From assembly GCA_039922875.1 (NCBI GenBank), contig JBDTDV010000016.1, forward strand, positions 100,881 through 164,880: a DNA stretch of 64,000 bases. The letters are read 5' to 3'. This DNA is from JBDTDV01 sp039922875. GTDB lineage: Bacteria; Actinomycetota; Actinomycetes; Actinomycetales; Microbacteriaceae. This document shows, piece after piece, positions 34,032 to 42,618 of this stretch. The first letter of the stretch is position 1; each line of letters begins with the position of its first letter. The notes beneath the pieces were generated by a model, which worked only from the letters and a program-made list of their open reading frames with translations, searched no databases and had not been told where the DNA came from. Both the position numbers and the translations under genes were made by a program.

Positions 34032-34679
34032 ATGCGACGCTCCAGTTTCGTTGACCGTCCCGTCACCTACGCCGCCGTCGGCGGCACCCAGGCTCCCGAT
34101 CTGCTCACCTACCCGCCGCGCGGGTACCGGCCGGCCGAGCGCGAGGCGCGTCTGGGCAGCGGACCAGAACGGTTCCAGGTGGCCTCGGCTGCGCTGATGA
34201 CCTGGGGCGTGCAGCGCGGCAGCGGCATTCAGGTTACCGATCAACACGTGGGCACCGGGGTGCAATATCTCGGTATCAACTACAACCAGGACGGCTCTCC
34301 GGCCGCGCTTCAGGAGCACCGCGACGCCGAGGATGTCTTCGGAGAGGACGGCACGCCGTACATCACGAATGGCATGACCGCGGTGCTGCGGGTCCCGTAT
34401 GGGCCGATGACCTTTTCCGTGCCGGTTCGGGTGGTCTACCTCCTCGACGAACCGAACCGGGTCGGTTTCGCATATGGCACCCTGCTGGGCCACCCGCTCA
34501 GCGGCGAGGAGTCCTTCGTCGTCGAATTGCGCGAGGATAATTCGGTATGGCTGACCCTTCGCTCGCTGTCCAGACCGTCGACGGTGCCGTACCGGCTCGT
34601 CACGCCCCTGCTGCGGCTGCAGCAGGGGCGATTGACCACCCGTTATCTGCGGGCGCTGCTGCCCGCGCGGAACGTGTAG
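34032..34679 (+). CDS. DUF1990 family protein
   Basis: A 215-residue protein of unknown function, three bases after lepA. The DUF1990 family shows RSSFVDRPVTYAAVGGTQAPDLLTYPPRGY, GSGPERFQVASAALMTWGVQRGSGIQV and the C-terminal VGFAYGTLLGHPLSGEESFVVELREDNSVWLTLRSLSRPST. The fold is likely a β-barrel related to polyketide-cyclase or SRPBCC-type folds, but I can see no catalytic motif. It sits between lepA and hemW and overlaps neither. Confidence 0.85.
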   Translation: MRRSSFVDRPVTYAAVGGTQAPDLLTYPPRGYRPAEREARLGSGPERFQVASAALMTWGVQRGSGIQVTDQHVGTGVQYLGINYNQDGSPAALQEHRDAEDVFGEDGTPYITNGMTAVLRVPYGPMTFSVPVRVVYLLDEPNRVGFAYGTLLGHPLSGEESFVVELREDNSVWLTLRSLSRPSTVPYRLVTPLLRLQQGRLTTRYLRALLPARNV

Positions 34680-34684
34680 CAGCG

Positions 34685-35920
34685 GTGCCGAGTGCGCTGC
34701 CGGTCGCCGATCCGGCGCCCAGCGATGGTCTGCTGCCGGCCAGCGCCGCGGTTGGTGCCCGAAAGCGGAATTTCGGCGTGTATCTGCACGTACCGTTCTG
34801 CCGGGTCCGCTGCGGGTACTGCGATTTCAACACCTATACCGCAACCGAACTGCGTGGAACCAGCCAGGCGGACTACCCGAGCCAGGCTATCGCCGAGGTT
34901 AGGCAGGCCCAGCGGATCCTGTCGGATTCGCTGATTCCAGACCGCGCCGTCTCTACCGTGTTCTTCGGCGGCGGCACACCGACCATGCTGCCGGCAGCCG
35001 AACTCGCTCGAATGCTGCAGGCCGTACGAGAGACCTGGGGGATCGTCGATGGGGCCGAGATCACCACCGAGGCCAACCCCGATTCGGTCGACGCGGACTA
35101 TTTGCGCCGGCTGGCCGAAGCGGGCTTCACCCGAGTCTCGTTCGGCATGCAATCGGCGGTTCCGGCTGTGCTGGCCACCCTGGAGCGCACTCACGATCCG
35201 CAACGCGTTCCGTTGGTTGTTTCCTGGGCACGGGATGCCGGCCTCCAGGTCAGTCTTGACCTCATTTACGGCACGCCAGGGGAGTCGCTAACGCACTGGC
35301 GGCGCTCCCTTCAGGCGGCGCTGGACTACCGTCCCGACCATATCTCGGCATACTCGCTGATCGTGGAGCGCGGCACCAAGCTTGCCAGGCAGATCAGGGT
35401 AGGCGAGCTGCCTGGCCCCGATGAGGATCTGCAGGCGGATATGTACGAGCTGGCCGACGCCATGCTGATTCAAGCCGGATTCGCCTGGTACGAAGTCAGC
35501 AATTGGGCCAGAACCTCGGACGCTGGCCTCGACCTGCGGTCCCGGCACAATTTGGCGTATTGGCAGGGTCACGACTGGTGGGGAATCGGGCCGGGAGCGC
35601 ACAGCCACGTCGGTGGAGTGCGCTGGTGGAACGTGAAACATCCTGCCGCATACGCCGACCGGATCCGGGCCGGCGTTTCGCCAGCCGCCGGCCGGGAAAC
35701 CCTTGATCGACAAACTCGACAGCTGGAGCGGGTATTGCTGCGGGTACGGATCCGCGAGGGGCTGCCGATCTCCCAACTGGCTGCGGCCGGCCGTCAGGCT
35801 GTTGCGGGATTGGTCGCCGACGGCCTGGTGAACGCGAAAGCCGCCCTTGCCGGGTCTGTCGAACTGACCCTGCGAGGGCGGCTGCTGGCGGATGCCGTGG
35901 TACGACGTCTGCTCGATTAG
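34685..35920 (+). CDS. hemW: Radical SAM heme chaperone HemW
   Basis: Radical SAM family protein, now thought to insert heme rather than oxidise coproporphyrinogen. The 411 residues read MPSALPVADPAPSDGLL at the start, with the 4Fe-4S motif CRVRCGYC (C39, C43, C46), GGGTPTML and SLDLIYGTPGES, and a HemW C-terminal domain. GTG 34685 is chosen; a longer frame overlaps the DUF1990 gene by over 130 bases and adds only low-complexity Ala. The HemN-type third Cys extension is absent. Confidence 0.92.
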   Translation: MPSALPVADPAPSDGLLPASAAVGARKRNFGVYLHVPFCRVRCGYCDFNTYTATELRGTSQADYPSQAIAEVRQAQRILSDSLIPDRAVSTVFFGGGTPTMLPAAELARMLQAVRETWGIVDGAEITTEANPDSVDADYLRRLAEAGFTRVSFGMQSAVPAVLATLERTHDPQRVPLVVSWARDAGLQVSLDLIYGTPGESLTHWRRSLQAALDYRPDHISAYSLIVERGTKLARQIRVGELPGPDEDLQADMYELADAMLIQAGFAWYEVSNWARTSDAGLDLRSRHNLAYWQGHDWWGIGPGAHSHVGGVRWWNVKHPAAYADRIRAGVSPAAGRETLDRQTRQLERVLLRVRIREGLPISQLAAAGRQAVAGLVADGLVNAKAALAGSVELTLRGRLLADAVVRRLLD

Positions 35921-35927
35921 TGCAGCG

Positions 35928-36344
35928 CTACTTGATGAAGCGGATCGCCACCGGGTAGCGATAGGCGCCGCCGTTGTTCACCCGGACACCACCGAGAACG
36001 GGAAATACGATCTGCGCTGCGAGAAGCGCCAGGAACAGCAACAGCGCAATAAGCGCGCCGATCAGCGGGATGAAGGCCAAAACGATGTTGACGATCGACA
36101 GGGCGATCCAGGCGATCACCATTGTGATCTGGAAGTTCAGGGATTCCTTGCCTTCTTGATTGATGTAGGCACCGCGGTCCTTGCCGATCAGCCAGAGCAC
36201 CAGTGGTGGGATCCAGCCCAGCACCCCGCCGAAGTGCGACCACATCGCCATCTGCTTGTCGGTTTCGGCCGGGTACGGCCCGGCCGCCTGCCCTGGCTGG
36301 CCGGCAGGAGGTTCATACGGCTGATGCGTATTTGAGTCGGTCAT
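35928..36344 (-). CDS. DUF4870 family membrane protein
   Basis: A 138-residue minus-strand protein with a Pro/Gly-rich cytoplasmic N-terminus (MTDSNTHQPYEPPAGQPGQA), the DUF4870 block KQMAMWSHFGGVLGWIPPLVLWLIGKDRGAYINQEGKESLNFQ, and three to four membrane helices. The family has no known function, though some members sit near stress genes. ATG 36344 follows AAAGGCGAG. It is convergent with hemW and divergent from hrcA, with a dyad (36387-36410) 43 bases upstream. Confidence 0.88.
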   Translation of the reverse strand: MTDSNTHQPYEPPAGQPGQAAGPYPAETDKQMAMWSHFGGVLGWIPPLVLWLIGKDRGAYINQEGKESLNFQITMVIAWIALSIVNIVLAFIPLIGALIALLLFLALLAAQIVFPVLGGVRVNNGGAYRYPVAIRFIK

Positions 36345-36386
36345 GGTCTCGCCTTTCAGACGGGTCCCGGGTCCAATTGACCTCGT

Positions 36387-36410
36387 GGAGGTACCCCATA
36401 CGGTACCTCC
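36387..36410. promoter_or_regulatory. 9-bp dyad between DUF4870 and hrcA
   Basis: GGAGGTACC (36387-36395) and GGTACCTCC (36402-36410) are perfectly complementary around CCATAC. The dyad is 43 bases before the DUF4870 start and upstream of the hrcA promoter. It is distinct from CIRCE and is probably a repressor site or shared operator. Confidence 0.5.
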
Positions 36411-36452
36411 TGCATACGGGCGGTGCAATAAGCTCGCGCGCGCGCCGCGCGA

Positions 36453-36458
36453 TATGAT
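36453..36458 (+). promoter_or_regulatory. -10 element of the hrcA-dnaJ promoter
   Basis: TATGAT is one of the best -10 matches in the window and its last T is the first base of CIRCE, so transcription would begin within the operator. No good -35 is visible 17 bases upstream. Confidence 0.6.
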
Positions 36459-36484
36459 TGGCACTCGAGCGAAATGAGTGCTAA
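36458..36484 (+). promoter_or_regulatory. CIRCE element (HrcA operator)
   Basis: TTGGCACTC, nine bases, GAGTGCTAA: the CIRCE inverted repeat with one mismatch to TTAGCACTC-N9-GAGTGCTAA. HrcA binds here and releases on heat shock. The site is 28 bases before the hrcA start, which is direct evidence that the hrcA-dnaJ operon is self-repressed. Confidence 0.96.
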
Positions 36485-36512
36485 CCAGCTGAGACGGGGA
36501 GGCGAAGAGCCC

Positions 36513-37535
36513 ATGGTGTCAAGTCGTAGCCTCGAAGTTTTGCGCGTCATCGTGCAGGATTATGTCGCCTCGCGGGAACCGGTCGCGTCGAAGACAATCG
36601 TTGAAAAGCACGCATTCGGGGTTTCTGCGGCCACGATCCGAAACGACATGGCCGCCCTCGAAGAAGAGGAACTGATCACTGCGCCGCACACCTCATCGGG
36701 GCGAGTGCCCACCGACAAGGGGTACCGGCTGTTCGTCGACCGGCTGGCGGAGGTCAAGCCATTCACACCGGCCCAGCGCAAGGCGATCGAGACCTTCCTG
36801 GGGCAGTCCGTCGACGTCGACGACGTGCTGGCTAGAACCGTCCGGTTGCTCTCGCAACTCACCCACCAGGTCGCGCTCGTGCAGTACCCTTCTCTGTCCA
36901 CGGCCAAGGTGCGCCACGTCGAGTTCGTGCCCGTGGCGGCGCGCCGACTTCTGTCCGTGCTGATCACCGATATCGGCGCCGTCGAACAGCGCATTATCGA
37001 ACTGCCTGCCGATGTGGACGACATCATCGTCGGTGAACTTCGGGCGAAGTTGAACGGACTGGTCGCCGGACTCCCACTCGTGGATGCCGCTGCGGCACTG
37101 TGCGATGCTTCGGAACGGTTCTCTCTCTCATTCCGGCCCGTCATCGACGCCGTGGCGCGGGTTCTCGGCGAGCAGGTGGACGCCAACCGCCAGGAGCGAC
37201 TGCTGATGGCGGGTGCCGCAAACCTGGTGCGCACCGAACATGATTTTTCCGGCAGCATTTATCCTGTACTGGAAGCAATCGAAGAGCAGGTGATTCTGCT
37301 GAAGCTCTTCGGTGAGATGGCCACAGACCAACTCGGGGTTTCGGTGAGCATCGGCCGGGAGAACGAAGCCTTCGGTCTCTCCGAGGCCAGTGTGCTGACC
37401 AGCGGTTACACGGCATCAGGCGGTGGGCTGGCGCGTTTGGGCGTGCTGGGGCCGACCAGAATGGACTATTCGAATAACATGGCGGCCGTTCGTGCCGTCG
37501 CCCGGTACCTTTCCCGTCTTCTCGGCGAGAACTAG
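36513..37535 (+). CDS. hrcA: Heat-inducible transcription repressor HrcA
   Basis: The 340-residue repressor has an N-terminal winged helix (SLEVLRVIVQDYVASREPVASKTIVEKHAFGVSAATIRNDMAALEEEELITAPHTSSGRVPTDKGYRLFVD) and a dimer domain. It binds CIRCE with GroEL help. ATG 36513 follows GGGGAGG; GTG 36516 is next-best. A CIRCE lies upstream. The groESL and hrcA targets elsewhere are outside the window. dnaJ follows after 23 bases. Confidence 0.95.
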   Translation: MVSSRSLEVLRVIVQDYVASREPVASKTIVEKHAFGVSAATIRNDMAALEEEELITAPHTSSGRVPTDKGYRLFVDRLAEVKPFTPAQRKAIETFLGQSVDVDDVLARTVRLLSQLTHQVALVQYPSLSTAKVRHVEFVPVAARRLLSVLITDIGAVEQRIIELPADVDDIIVGELRAKLNGLVAGLPLVDAAAALCDASERFSLSFRPVIDAVARVLGEQVDANRQERLLMAGAANLVRTEHDFSGSIYPVLEAIEEQVILLKLFGEMATDQLGVSVSIGRENEAFGLSEASVLTSGYTASGGGLARLGVLGPTRMDYSNNMAAVRAVARYLSRLLGEN

Positions 37536-37558
37536 AACAACAGAAGGAACATCCCTGA

Positions 37559-38665
37559 GTGGCCGACCACTACGAAGTACTCGGCGTTGACCGAAACGCC
37601 ACAACCGACGAGATCAAGAAGGCGTACCGACGCCTGGCCCGCGAATTGCATCCAGATGTCAATCCCAGTGCCGAGGCTTCCGAGCGGTTCAAACACGTCA
37701 CGCACGCCTATGATGTGCTCAGCGATCCCCGGCAACGCCAGCAGTATGACCTCGGCCCGCAGGCCGGGTTCGGCGGGGGGCGCGGCGACTTCGGTGGATT
37801 CGGAGACATCTTCGAGACATTCTTCGGCGGCGCCGGCGGCTCGCGTGGGCCGAAATCCCGGCGCGAACGCGGCCAGGACGCGCTGCTGCGCGTGGAGGTC
37901 GAACTCGACGAGGTGATCTTCGGCACCCACCGTGACCTCGAGGTCGACACCGCCGTGCGCTGCGAGACCTGCCAGGGTTCCTGCTGCCAGCCCGGAACCT
38001 CGCCGGTTACCTGCGATATCTGCCATGGCACCGGTCAGATCCAGCGTGCCATGCGTTCGCTGCTGGGCAACGTGATGACTTCGACTCCGTGCGGCAGCTG
38101 CCGCGGGTACGGCACGGTCATCCTGACCCCCTGCCCCACCTGTCAGGGGCAGGGCAGGGTCCGGGCCCGACGCACCGTTCCGCTGGACATCCCGGCCGGC
38201 GTCGACACCGGGCTTCGGCTGCAGATGCCAGGCAGCGGTGAAGCAGGCCCGGCCGGCGGCCCGAACGGCGACCTCTACCTGGAAATCAAGGTCCGGCATC
38301 ACGATGTGTTCAGCAGGGACGGGGACGACCTGCTGTGCACCCTCGAAGTGTCGATGAGCGACGCGATTCTCGGTACCCGGGCCACGGTGAAAGCCCTCGA
38401 CGGCGATATCGACGTTGAGTTGCGGCCCGGCGTGCAAAGCGCAGACATCCTGACCATCAAGGACCGTGGCATTTCCCGGCTGCGTGGCAACGGTCGCGGC
38501 GATCTGAAGATCGGGGTTCAGGTGATCACGCCGACGAAACTCGATCATGCCGACCGCGAGCTGATCGAAAAATTTGCCGCGCGACGTCGGCAAGACCCGC
38601 CAGTGCTGGCACATTTCCAGCAGGGACTGTTCGCGAAATTACGAGACCGCTTTCTCAACGTGTAG
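37559..38665 (+). CDS. dnaJ: Molecular chaperone DnaJ (DnaJ2 type)
   Basis: DnaK co-chaperone with J domain (HPD at 31-33), Gly/Phe-rich region (GFGGGRGDFGGFGDIFETFFGGAGG), a zinc domain and C-terminal substrate domains; 368 residues. The zinc domain has four repeats: CETCQGSC (135-142), CDICHGTG, CGSCRGYG and CPTCQGQG; the first is odd because its last Gly is Cys, leaving two adjacent Cys (142-143). It is cotranscribed with hrcA, so it should be heat inducible. rsmE follows after 11 bases. Confidence 0.95.
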   Translation: MADHYEVLGVDRNATTDEIKKAYRRLARELHPDVNPSAEASERFKHVTHAYDVLSDPRQRQQYDLGPQAGFGGGRGDFGGFGDIFETFFGGAGGSRGPKSRRERGQDALLRVEVELDEVIFGTHRDLEVDTAVRCETCQGSCCQPGTSPVTCDICHGTGQIQRAMRSLLGNVMTSTPCGSCRGYGTVILTPCPTCQGQGRVRARRTVPLDIPAGVDTGLRLQMPGSGEAGPAGGPNGDLYLEIKVRHHDVFSRDGDDLLCTLEVSMSDAILGTRATVKALDGDIDVELRPGVQSADILTIKDRGISRLRGNGRGDLKIGVQVITPTKLDHADRELIEKFAARRRQDPPVLAHFQQGLFAKLRDRFLNV

Positions 38666-38676
38666 CGGAACCTGCA

Positions 38677-39408
38677 ATGGCCCACTTCTTCCTGGTACCC
38701 GAGTTCTCCGGATCCACCGCGCCAGGGTCGGAGATCATCATCGTCGGCGAGGAAGCCCGGCACGCGGTCACCGTCAGCCGGGTGCGGCCGGGGGAGACCC
38801 TGGCCGTCGGGGACGGGGCCGGCACCGTTGTTTCAGGCACGGTGCGCCGGGTTTCGGCAGCCGAACTGGTCCTGGAGGTGCAGCGCATCGACATCGCGCC
38901 CGCTCCCACCACACGACTCATCCTGGCGCAGGCGCTCGCGAAGGGGGGCAGAGACGAACTCGCCATTCAAGCGGCGACGGAACTCGGCGTTGACGGTGTG
39001 ATCCCATGGGCGGCCGGGCGCTCAGTCTCGCGCTGGAGGGGCGCAAAGGTCGATCGTGGTCGCCAGCGCTGGGAACGCGTCGTCCGGGAAGCGACCAAAC
39101 AGTCCATCCGACCCTGGCTACCGGAGGTAGCCGCTTTGGCCGACACCAGCCGGCTTGTCGCATTGGCCGGACGGCACCGGATGCTGGTCCTTGAGCCTAC
39201 GGCGAGCCGACGCCTTAGGCAGACCGAGCCGGATGACCGGGACACCATTCTGGTGGTCGGCCCGGAGGGCGGCATCACGCCCGAGGAGCTGAAACTGCTC
39301 GCATCGGCCGGCGCCGACCCGGTGCGGCTTGGCGATACGATACTGCGCACATCTACCGCCGGCCCGGCCGCGGTTGCCGTACTCAATTCACTGCTGAAAC
39401 GGTGGTAG
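38677..39408 (+). CDS. rsmE: 16S rRNA (uracil(1498)-N(3))-methyltransferase RsmE
   Basis: SPOUT-family enzyme methylating U1498 of 16S rRNA. The 243 residues contain the N-terminal PUA-like domain (MAHFFLVPEF ... HAVTVSRVRPGETLAVGDG), then LAQALAKGGRDELAIQAATELGVDGVIPW, and the trefoil-knot AdoMet region ILVVGPEGGITPEEL ... RLGDTILRTSTAGPAAVAVLN. It probably belongs to the hrcA-dnaJ transcript. The HIT gene follows after 36 bases with its own -10 hexamer. Confidence 0.95.
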   Translation: MAHFFLVPEFSGSTAPGSEIIIVGEEARHAVTVSRVRPGETLAVGDGAGTVVSGTVRRVSAAELVLEVQRIDIAPAPTTRLILAQALAKGGRDELAIQAATELGVDGVIPWAAGRSVSRWRGAKVDRGRQRWERVVREATKQSIRPWLPEVAALADTSRLVALAGRHRMLVLEPTASRRLRQTEPDDRDTILVVGPEGGITPEELKLLASAGADPVRLGDTILRTSTAGPAAVAVLNSLLKRW

Positions 39409-39432
39409 CTCCGCTTGGGGCTGTCGCCCGAT

Positions 39433-39438
39433 TAAGAT
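39433..39438 (+). promoter_or_regulatory. -10 hexamer for a leaderless HIT-gene transcript
   Basis: TAAGAT ends six bases before the ATG of the HIT-family gene. A GGAGG also precedes that ATG but only one base away, too close for normal ribosome binding, so a start site at the ATG is plausible. Confidence 0.4.
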
Positions 39439-39444
39439 GGAGGT

Positions 39445-39798
39445 ATGGCTGACGACGAGCGTTCTGTATTCACCCGGATCATCGCGCGCGAAATCCCAGC
39501 CGACATCGTCTTCGAGAACGATCGTCTGATCGCCTTCCGCGATATCAACCCGCAGGCAACGGTGCATCTGCTGGTCGTGCCGAAGACCGAGCAATATCAC
39601 AATGTCACAGAGCTCGCGGCTGCGGACCCCGCGTTGTTGGCCGAAATTGTGGCCGTCGCGGCGAATCTCGCCTCGGCTCAGTCCAATGGCGAGTACCGAC
39701 TCGTGTTCAATACCGGCGCCACCACCGGGCAGACCATCTTCCACGTACACGCCCATCTGCTCAGCGGGGCACTGGAGGAAGGCACCCTTGGCCGATAG
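39445..39798 (+). CDS. HIT family protein (HinT-like)
   Basis: A 117-residue histidine-triad hydrolase. SVFTRIIAREIPADIVFENDRLIAFRDINPQATVHLLVVPK and the triad HVHAHLL near residue 99 show a HinT-type purine nucleoside phosphoramidase; natural substrates are uncertain. The 3' end overlaps phoH by 11 bases, and the phoH ribosome-binding site is inside this gene, so translation of phoH likely depends on it. Confidence 0.94.
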   Translation: MADDERSVFTRIIAREIPADIVFENDRLIAFRDINPQATVHLLVVPKTEQYHNVTELAAADPALLAEIVAVAANLASAQSNGEYRLVFNTGATTGQTIFHVHAHLLSGALEEGTLGR

Positions 39799-40849
39799 CG
39801 AGGCACTGCTGCACATCGACGGTATCGCCATGGTGCGACTGCTGGGTCCACAGGATCGACTGTTGACCAGCATCGAAAAGCAGTTTCCGTTGGTCGCTTT
39901 GCATGTCAGAGGCAATGAGATCACCCTGTCCGGAGACCAGGCTCAGGTGGCCGCGGCGCGTCGGCTGATTCAGGAGCTGCTGGAGATGGTGCGTAATGGT
40001 CAGGATCCAGACCTGGTCGAGGTGGCCAGCTCGAAGCGGATCCTCGACGCCGATGCCGCAGCCCACCCGGCCGAGGTTCTCGGCCAGCCCATCTTGACCA
40101 GCCGGGGTCAGACCATCCGGCCCAAAACGCAGGGCCAGCGCAATTACGTAGACGCCATCGACGCGAACACCATCGTGTTCGGGATCGGCCCGGCAGGCAC
40201 GGGCAAGACCTTCCTGGCCATGGCCAAAGCCGTCCAAGCGTTACAGCGCAAAGAGGTCGCCAGGATCATTCTTACCCGGCCGGCGGTTGAAGCGGGGGAA
40301 CGGCTGGGTTTCCTGCCCGGCACCTTGACGGACAAGATCGACCCGTATCTGCGCCCCCTGTACGACGCGCTGAACGAGATGATGGACCCCGAATTGGTGC
40401 CGAAGCTTCTGGCGGCAGGGACGGTGGAGGTCGCGCCGCTTGCCTACATGCGCGGCCGCACCCTGAATGACTCGTTCATCGTCCTCGATGAGGCGCAGAA
40501 CACCACTCCGGAGCAGATGAAGATGTTCCTCACCCGACTTGGCTTCGGATCCCGGATGGTTGTGACCGGTGACATCACCCAGGTCGACCTGCCGGCCAAC
40601 GCCAGCGGCTTGCGCTTGGTGACCCGGGTCCTCGACGGGATCGATGACATCCACTTTGCTCGGTTGACCAGCGACGACGTGGTTCGCCATACTCTCGTCG
40701 CGCGGATCGTCGACGCATACACCGAATACGACGCGCAGAAGCAATCACAGCGCTACGAACGCGAAGAGGCGCGAGAATTCGCCAACCGTGCCGAACGGCG
40801 TTCCGGCCTGCCGCGTGACCGGTTTCCTAAACGAGGCGGGCAGCGATGA
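39788..40849 (+). CDS. phoH: PhoH-like ATPase (YbeZ)
   Basis: A 353-residue PhoH-family NTPase, usually next to ybeY and linked with RNA metabolism. The N-terminal KH-like part (LADSEALLHIDGIAMVRLLGPQDRLL) and Walker A GPAGTGKT (about 134-141), DEAQNTTPEQMKMFLTRLG as Walker B, and VTGDITQVDLP are clear. The start is TTG 39788, chosen because GGAGGAA is seven bases upstream and homologues extend before the ATG at 39830. It overlaps the HIT gene and ybeY. Confidence 0.93.
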   Translation: MADSEALLHIDGIAMVRLLGPQDRLLTSIEKQFPLVALHVRGNEITLSGDQAQVAAARRLIQELLEMVRNGQDPDLVEVASSKRILDADAAAHPAEVLGQPILTSRGQTIRPKTQGQRNYVDAIDANTIVFGIGPAGTGKTFLAMAKAVQALQRKEVARIILTRPAVEAGERLGFLPGTLTDKIDPYLRPLYDALNEMMDPELVPKLLAAGTVEVAPLAYMRGRTLNDSFIVLDEAQNTTPEQMKMFLTRLGFGSRMVVTGDITQVDLPANASGLRLVTRVLDGIDDIHFARLTSDDVVRHTLVARIVDAYTEYDAQKQSQRYEREEAREFANRAERRSGLPRDRFPKRGGQR

Positions 40850-41307
40850 GTATCGAAATCAACAACGAATCGAACATCGCCGTCGACGAATCGGTGCTGC
40901 AGCGGCTGTGCTCGTTCATCCTGGACGCGATGCACGTGCACCCGGATGCGGAATTGGCCATCGTCCTCGTCGACGAGGCAGCTATGGAACAGTTGCACCT
41001 GCAATGGATGGACGAGCCTGGCCCCACCGATGTGCTCAGCTTCCCGATGGACGAGCTGCGACCCGGTACCGACGACATGCCCACTCCTGCCGGCCTGCTC
41101 GGCGATATCGTGCTGTGCCCCCAGGTCGCCGAGATCCAGGCCGAATCGGCCGGCCATTCGACCTTGGAAGAACTGCTCCTGCTGACCACACACGGACTTC
41201 TGCACCTACTCGGCTTCGACCACGCGGAACCGGATGAGGAGAAGGAGATGTTCGGGATTCAGGGCGATCTGCTGGTCTCGTTCGCCCTAAAAGAGCGACG
41301 ACATTAG
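40846..41307 (+). CDS. ybeY: rRNA maturation endoribonuclease YbeY
   Basis: Zinc-dependent RNase for 16S rRNA 3' maturation and ribosome quality control. The 153-residue protein contains the hallmark HGLLHLLGFDH (about 115-125), with the three His that bind zinc, preceded by DVLSFPMDE and LLGDIVLCP. It starts inside the phoH stop (ATGA) and is followed by the corC-like gene after nine bases. Confidence 0.96.
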   Translation: MSIEINNESNIAVDESVLQRLCSFILDAMHVHPDAELAIVLVDEAAMEQLHLQWMDEPGPTDVLSFPMDELRPGTDDMPTPAGLLGDIVLCPQVAEIQAESAGHSTLEELLLLTTHGLLHLLGFDHAEPDEEKEMFGIQGDLLVSFALKERRH

Positions 41308-41316
41308 CGGCCATCG

Positions 41317-42618
41317 ATGATGGTAGCGGTATTTTTCGGCATTGCCTTGGTACTGGTCAGTTTTGGCGGTCTGATGGCCGCGGCGGACGCGGCCATCTCT
41401 GCGCTGTCCATTGCCGATATCTCGGCCTTGGCCGAGGGGGCCAGGGCACGTCGTTCGTTGCACTTCATCGCGGGGGATCCAAGCGCCCACATCAACGCCA
41501 TCAATTTTGTGCGAATCGTCGCCGAGACGACCGCGGCCGTCCTGGTCACCCTCGCGTTCAGCCTGGTGTTTGAACAGTGGTGGCTTACTTTGTTGTTGTC
41601 CGCCTTGCTGATGACCGCTGTCTCCTTTGTTCTGGTGGGCACCAGTCCACGCAGTGTTGGCCGCGCGAATGCGCGGGTGATCCTGCGCTGGAGCGCAGGC
41701 CTGGTGCATTTTCTGCGGGTGCTGATCGGGCCGATCGCACACGCGCTGGTGGCGCTGAGCAACCGGGTCACCCCTTCCCTGACCCGGTACGCGCAGGTGA
41801 CCAGCGAGGAGCAGCTGTTGAGCATCGTTGACGAGGCAACCGAATTAGACGTCCTGGAAGACGAGGACCGCCAGCTGATCCATTCGATCTTCGAATTCAA
41901 TGACACCGTGGTGCGTGAGGTGATGATTCCGCGCACCGATATGGTGACCATCGATGCTTCGACCGACATCGGAACCGGGATGGGTCTGTTCCTGAGCACC
42001 GGCGTGTCGCGGGTGCCGGTGATTGCCGGCGAGGTGGACGAAGTGGTTGGAGTCGTTTACTTGCGCGACGTCGCAAAGCTCACCTACGAGCGCCCGCTCG
42101 GGATTGAACAGATAACAGTCGGCGAACTGGCCCGCCCCGCGCTGTACGTTCCCGAGTCCAAGAAGGCCGACGACCTGCTGCGTCAGATGCAACTCGAATC
42201 CAATCACCTGGCCATGGTCGTTGACGAGTACGGCGGCATCGCGGGCCTGGTCACCCTGGAGGACCTGATCGAGGAACTCGTCGGTGACATCTTCGACGAG
42301 TACGACCGTGAGGTCGCGCTCGTCGAGACGCTCGGTGAACTGCGGTTCCGGGTCAGCGCACGGTTGCCGGTCGACGAACTCGGTGAGCTGTTCGGCATCG
42401 AGCTTGAGGATGACGACGTCGACTCCGTCGGCGGACTGCTTGCCAAGGTGATCGGGCGGTTGCCGGTGCCCGGTTCGGTCGCCAGGTTAGCCGGTCTGAT
42501 CCTCACCGCCGAGCGCACCGAGGGACGAAGGAAACGCATCAGCACGGTACTTGTCGAGCGCGATACGGCACTGATGGATGCCGAGTCGGACTTCACGGGA
42601 GGAAACGGAAATGACTGA
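41317..42618 (+). CDS. CNNM/CBS hemolysin family protein (CorC-like)
   Basis: The 433-residue membrane protein has an N-terminal DUF21/CNNM region with four hydrophobic segments (to about 145), then a CBS pair (VREVMIPRTDMVTIDAS ... DEYGGIAGLVTLEDLIEELVGDI) and a C-terminal CorC_HlyC domain (ELRFRVSARLPVDELGELFG). Related proteins act in magnesium or cobalt export. The gene name is not decided by sequence. It overlaps era by 8 bases. The ybeY-corC-era order is a widely conserved neighbourhood. Confidence 0.92.
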   Translation: MMVAVFFGIALVLVSFGGLMAAADAAISALSIADISALAEGARARRSLHFIAGDPSAHINAINFVRIVAETTAAVLVTLAFSLVFEQWWLTLLLSALLMTAVSFVLVGTSPRSVGRANARVILRWSAGLVHFLRVLIGPIAHALVALSNRVTPSLTRYAQVTSEEQLLSIVDEATELDVLEDEDRQLIHSIFEFNDTVVREVMIPRTDMVTIDASTDIGTGMGLFLSTGVSRVPVIAGEVDEVVGVVYLRDVAKLTYERPLGIEQITVGELARPALYVPESKKADDLLRQMQLESNHLAMVVDEYGGIAGLVTLEDLIEELVGDIFDEYDREVALVETLGELRFRVSARLPVDELGELFGIELEDDDVDSVGGLLAKVIGRLPVPGSVARLAGLILTAERTEGRRKRISTVLVERDTALMDAESDFTGGNGND

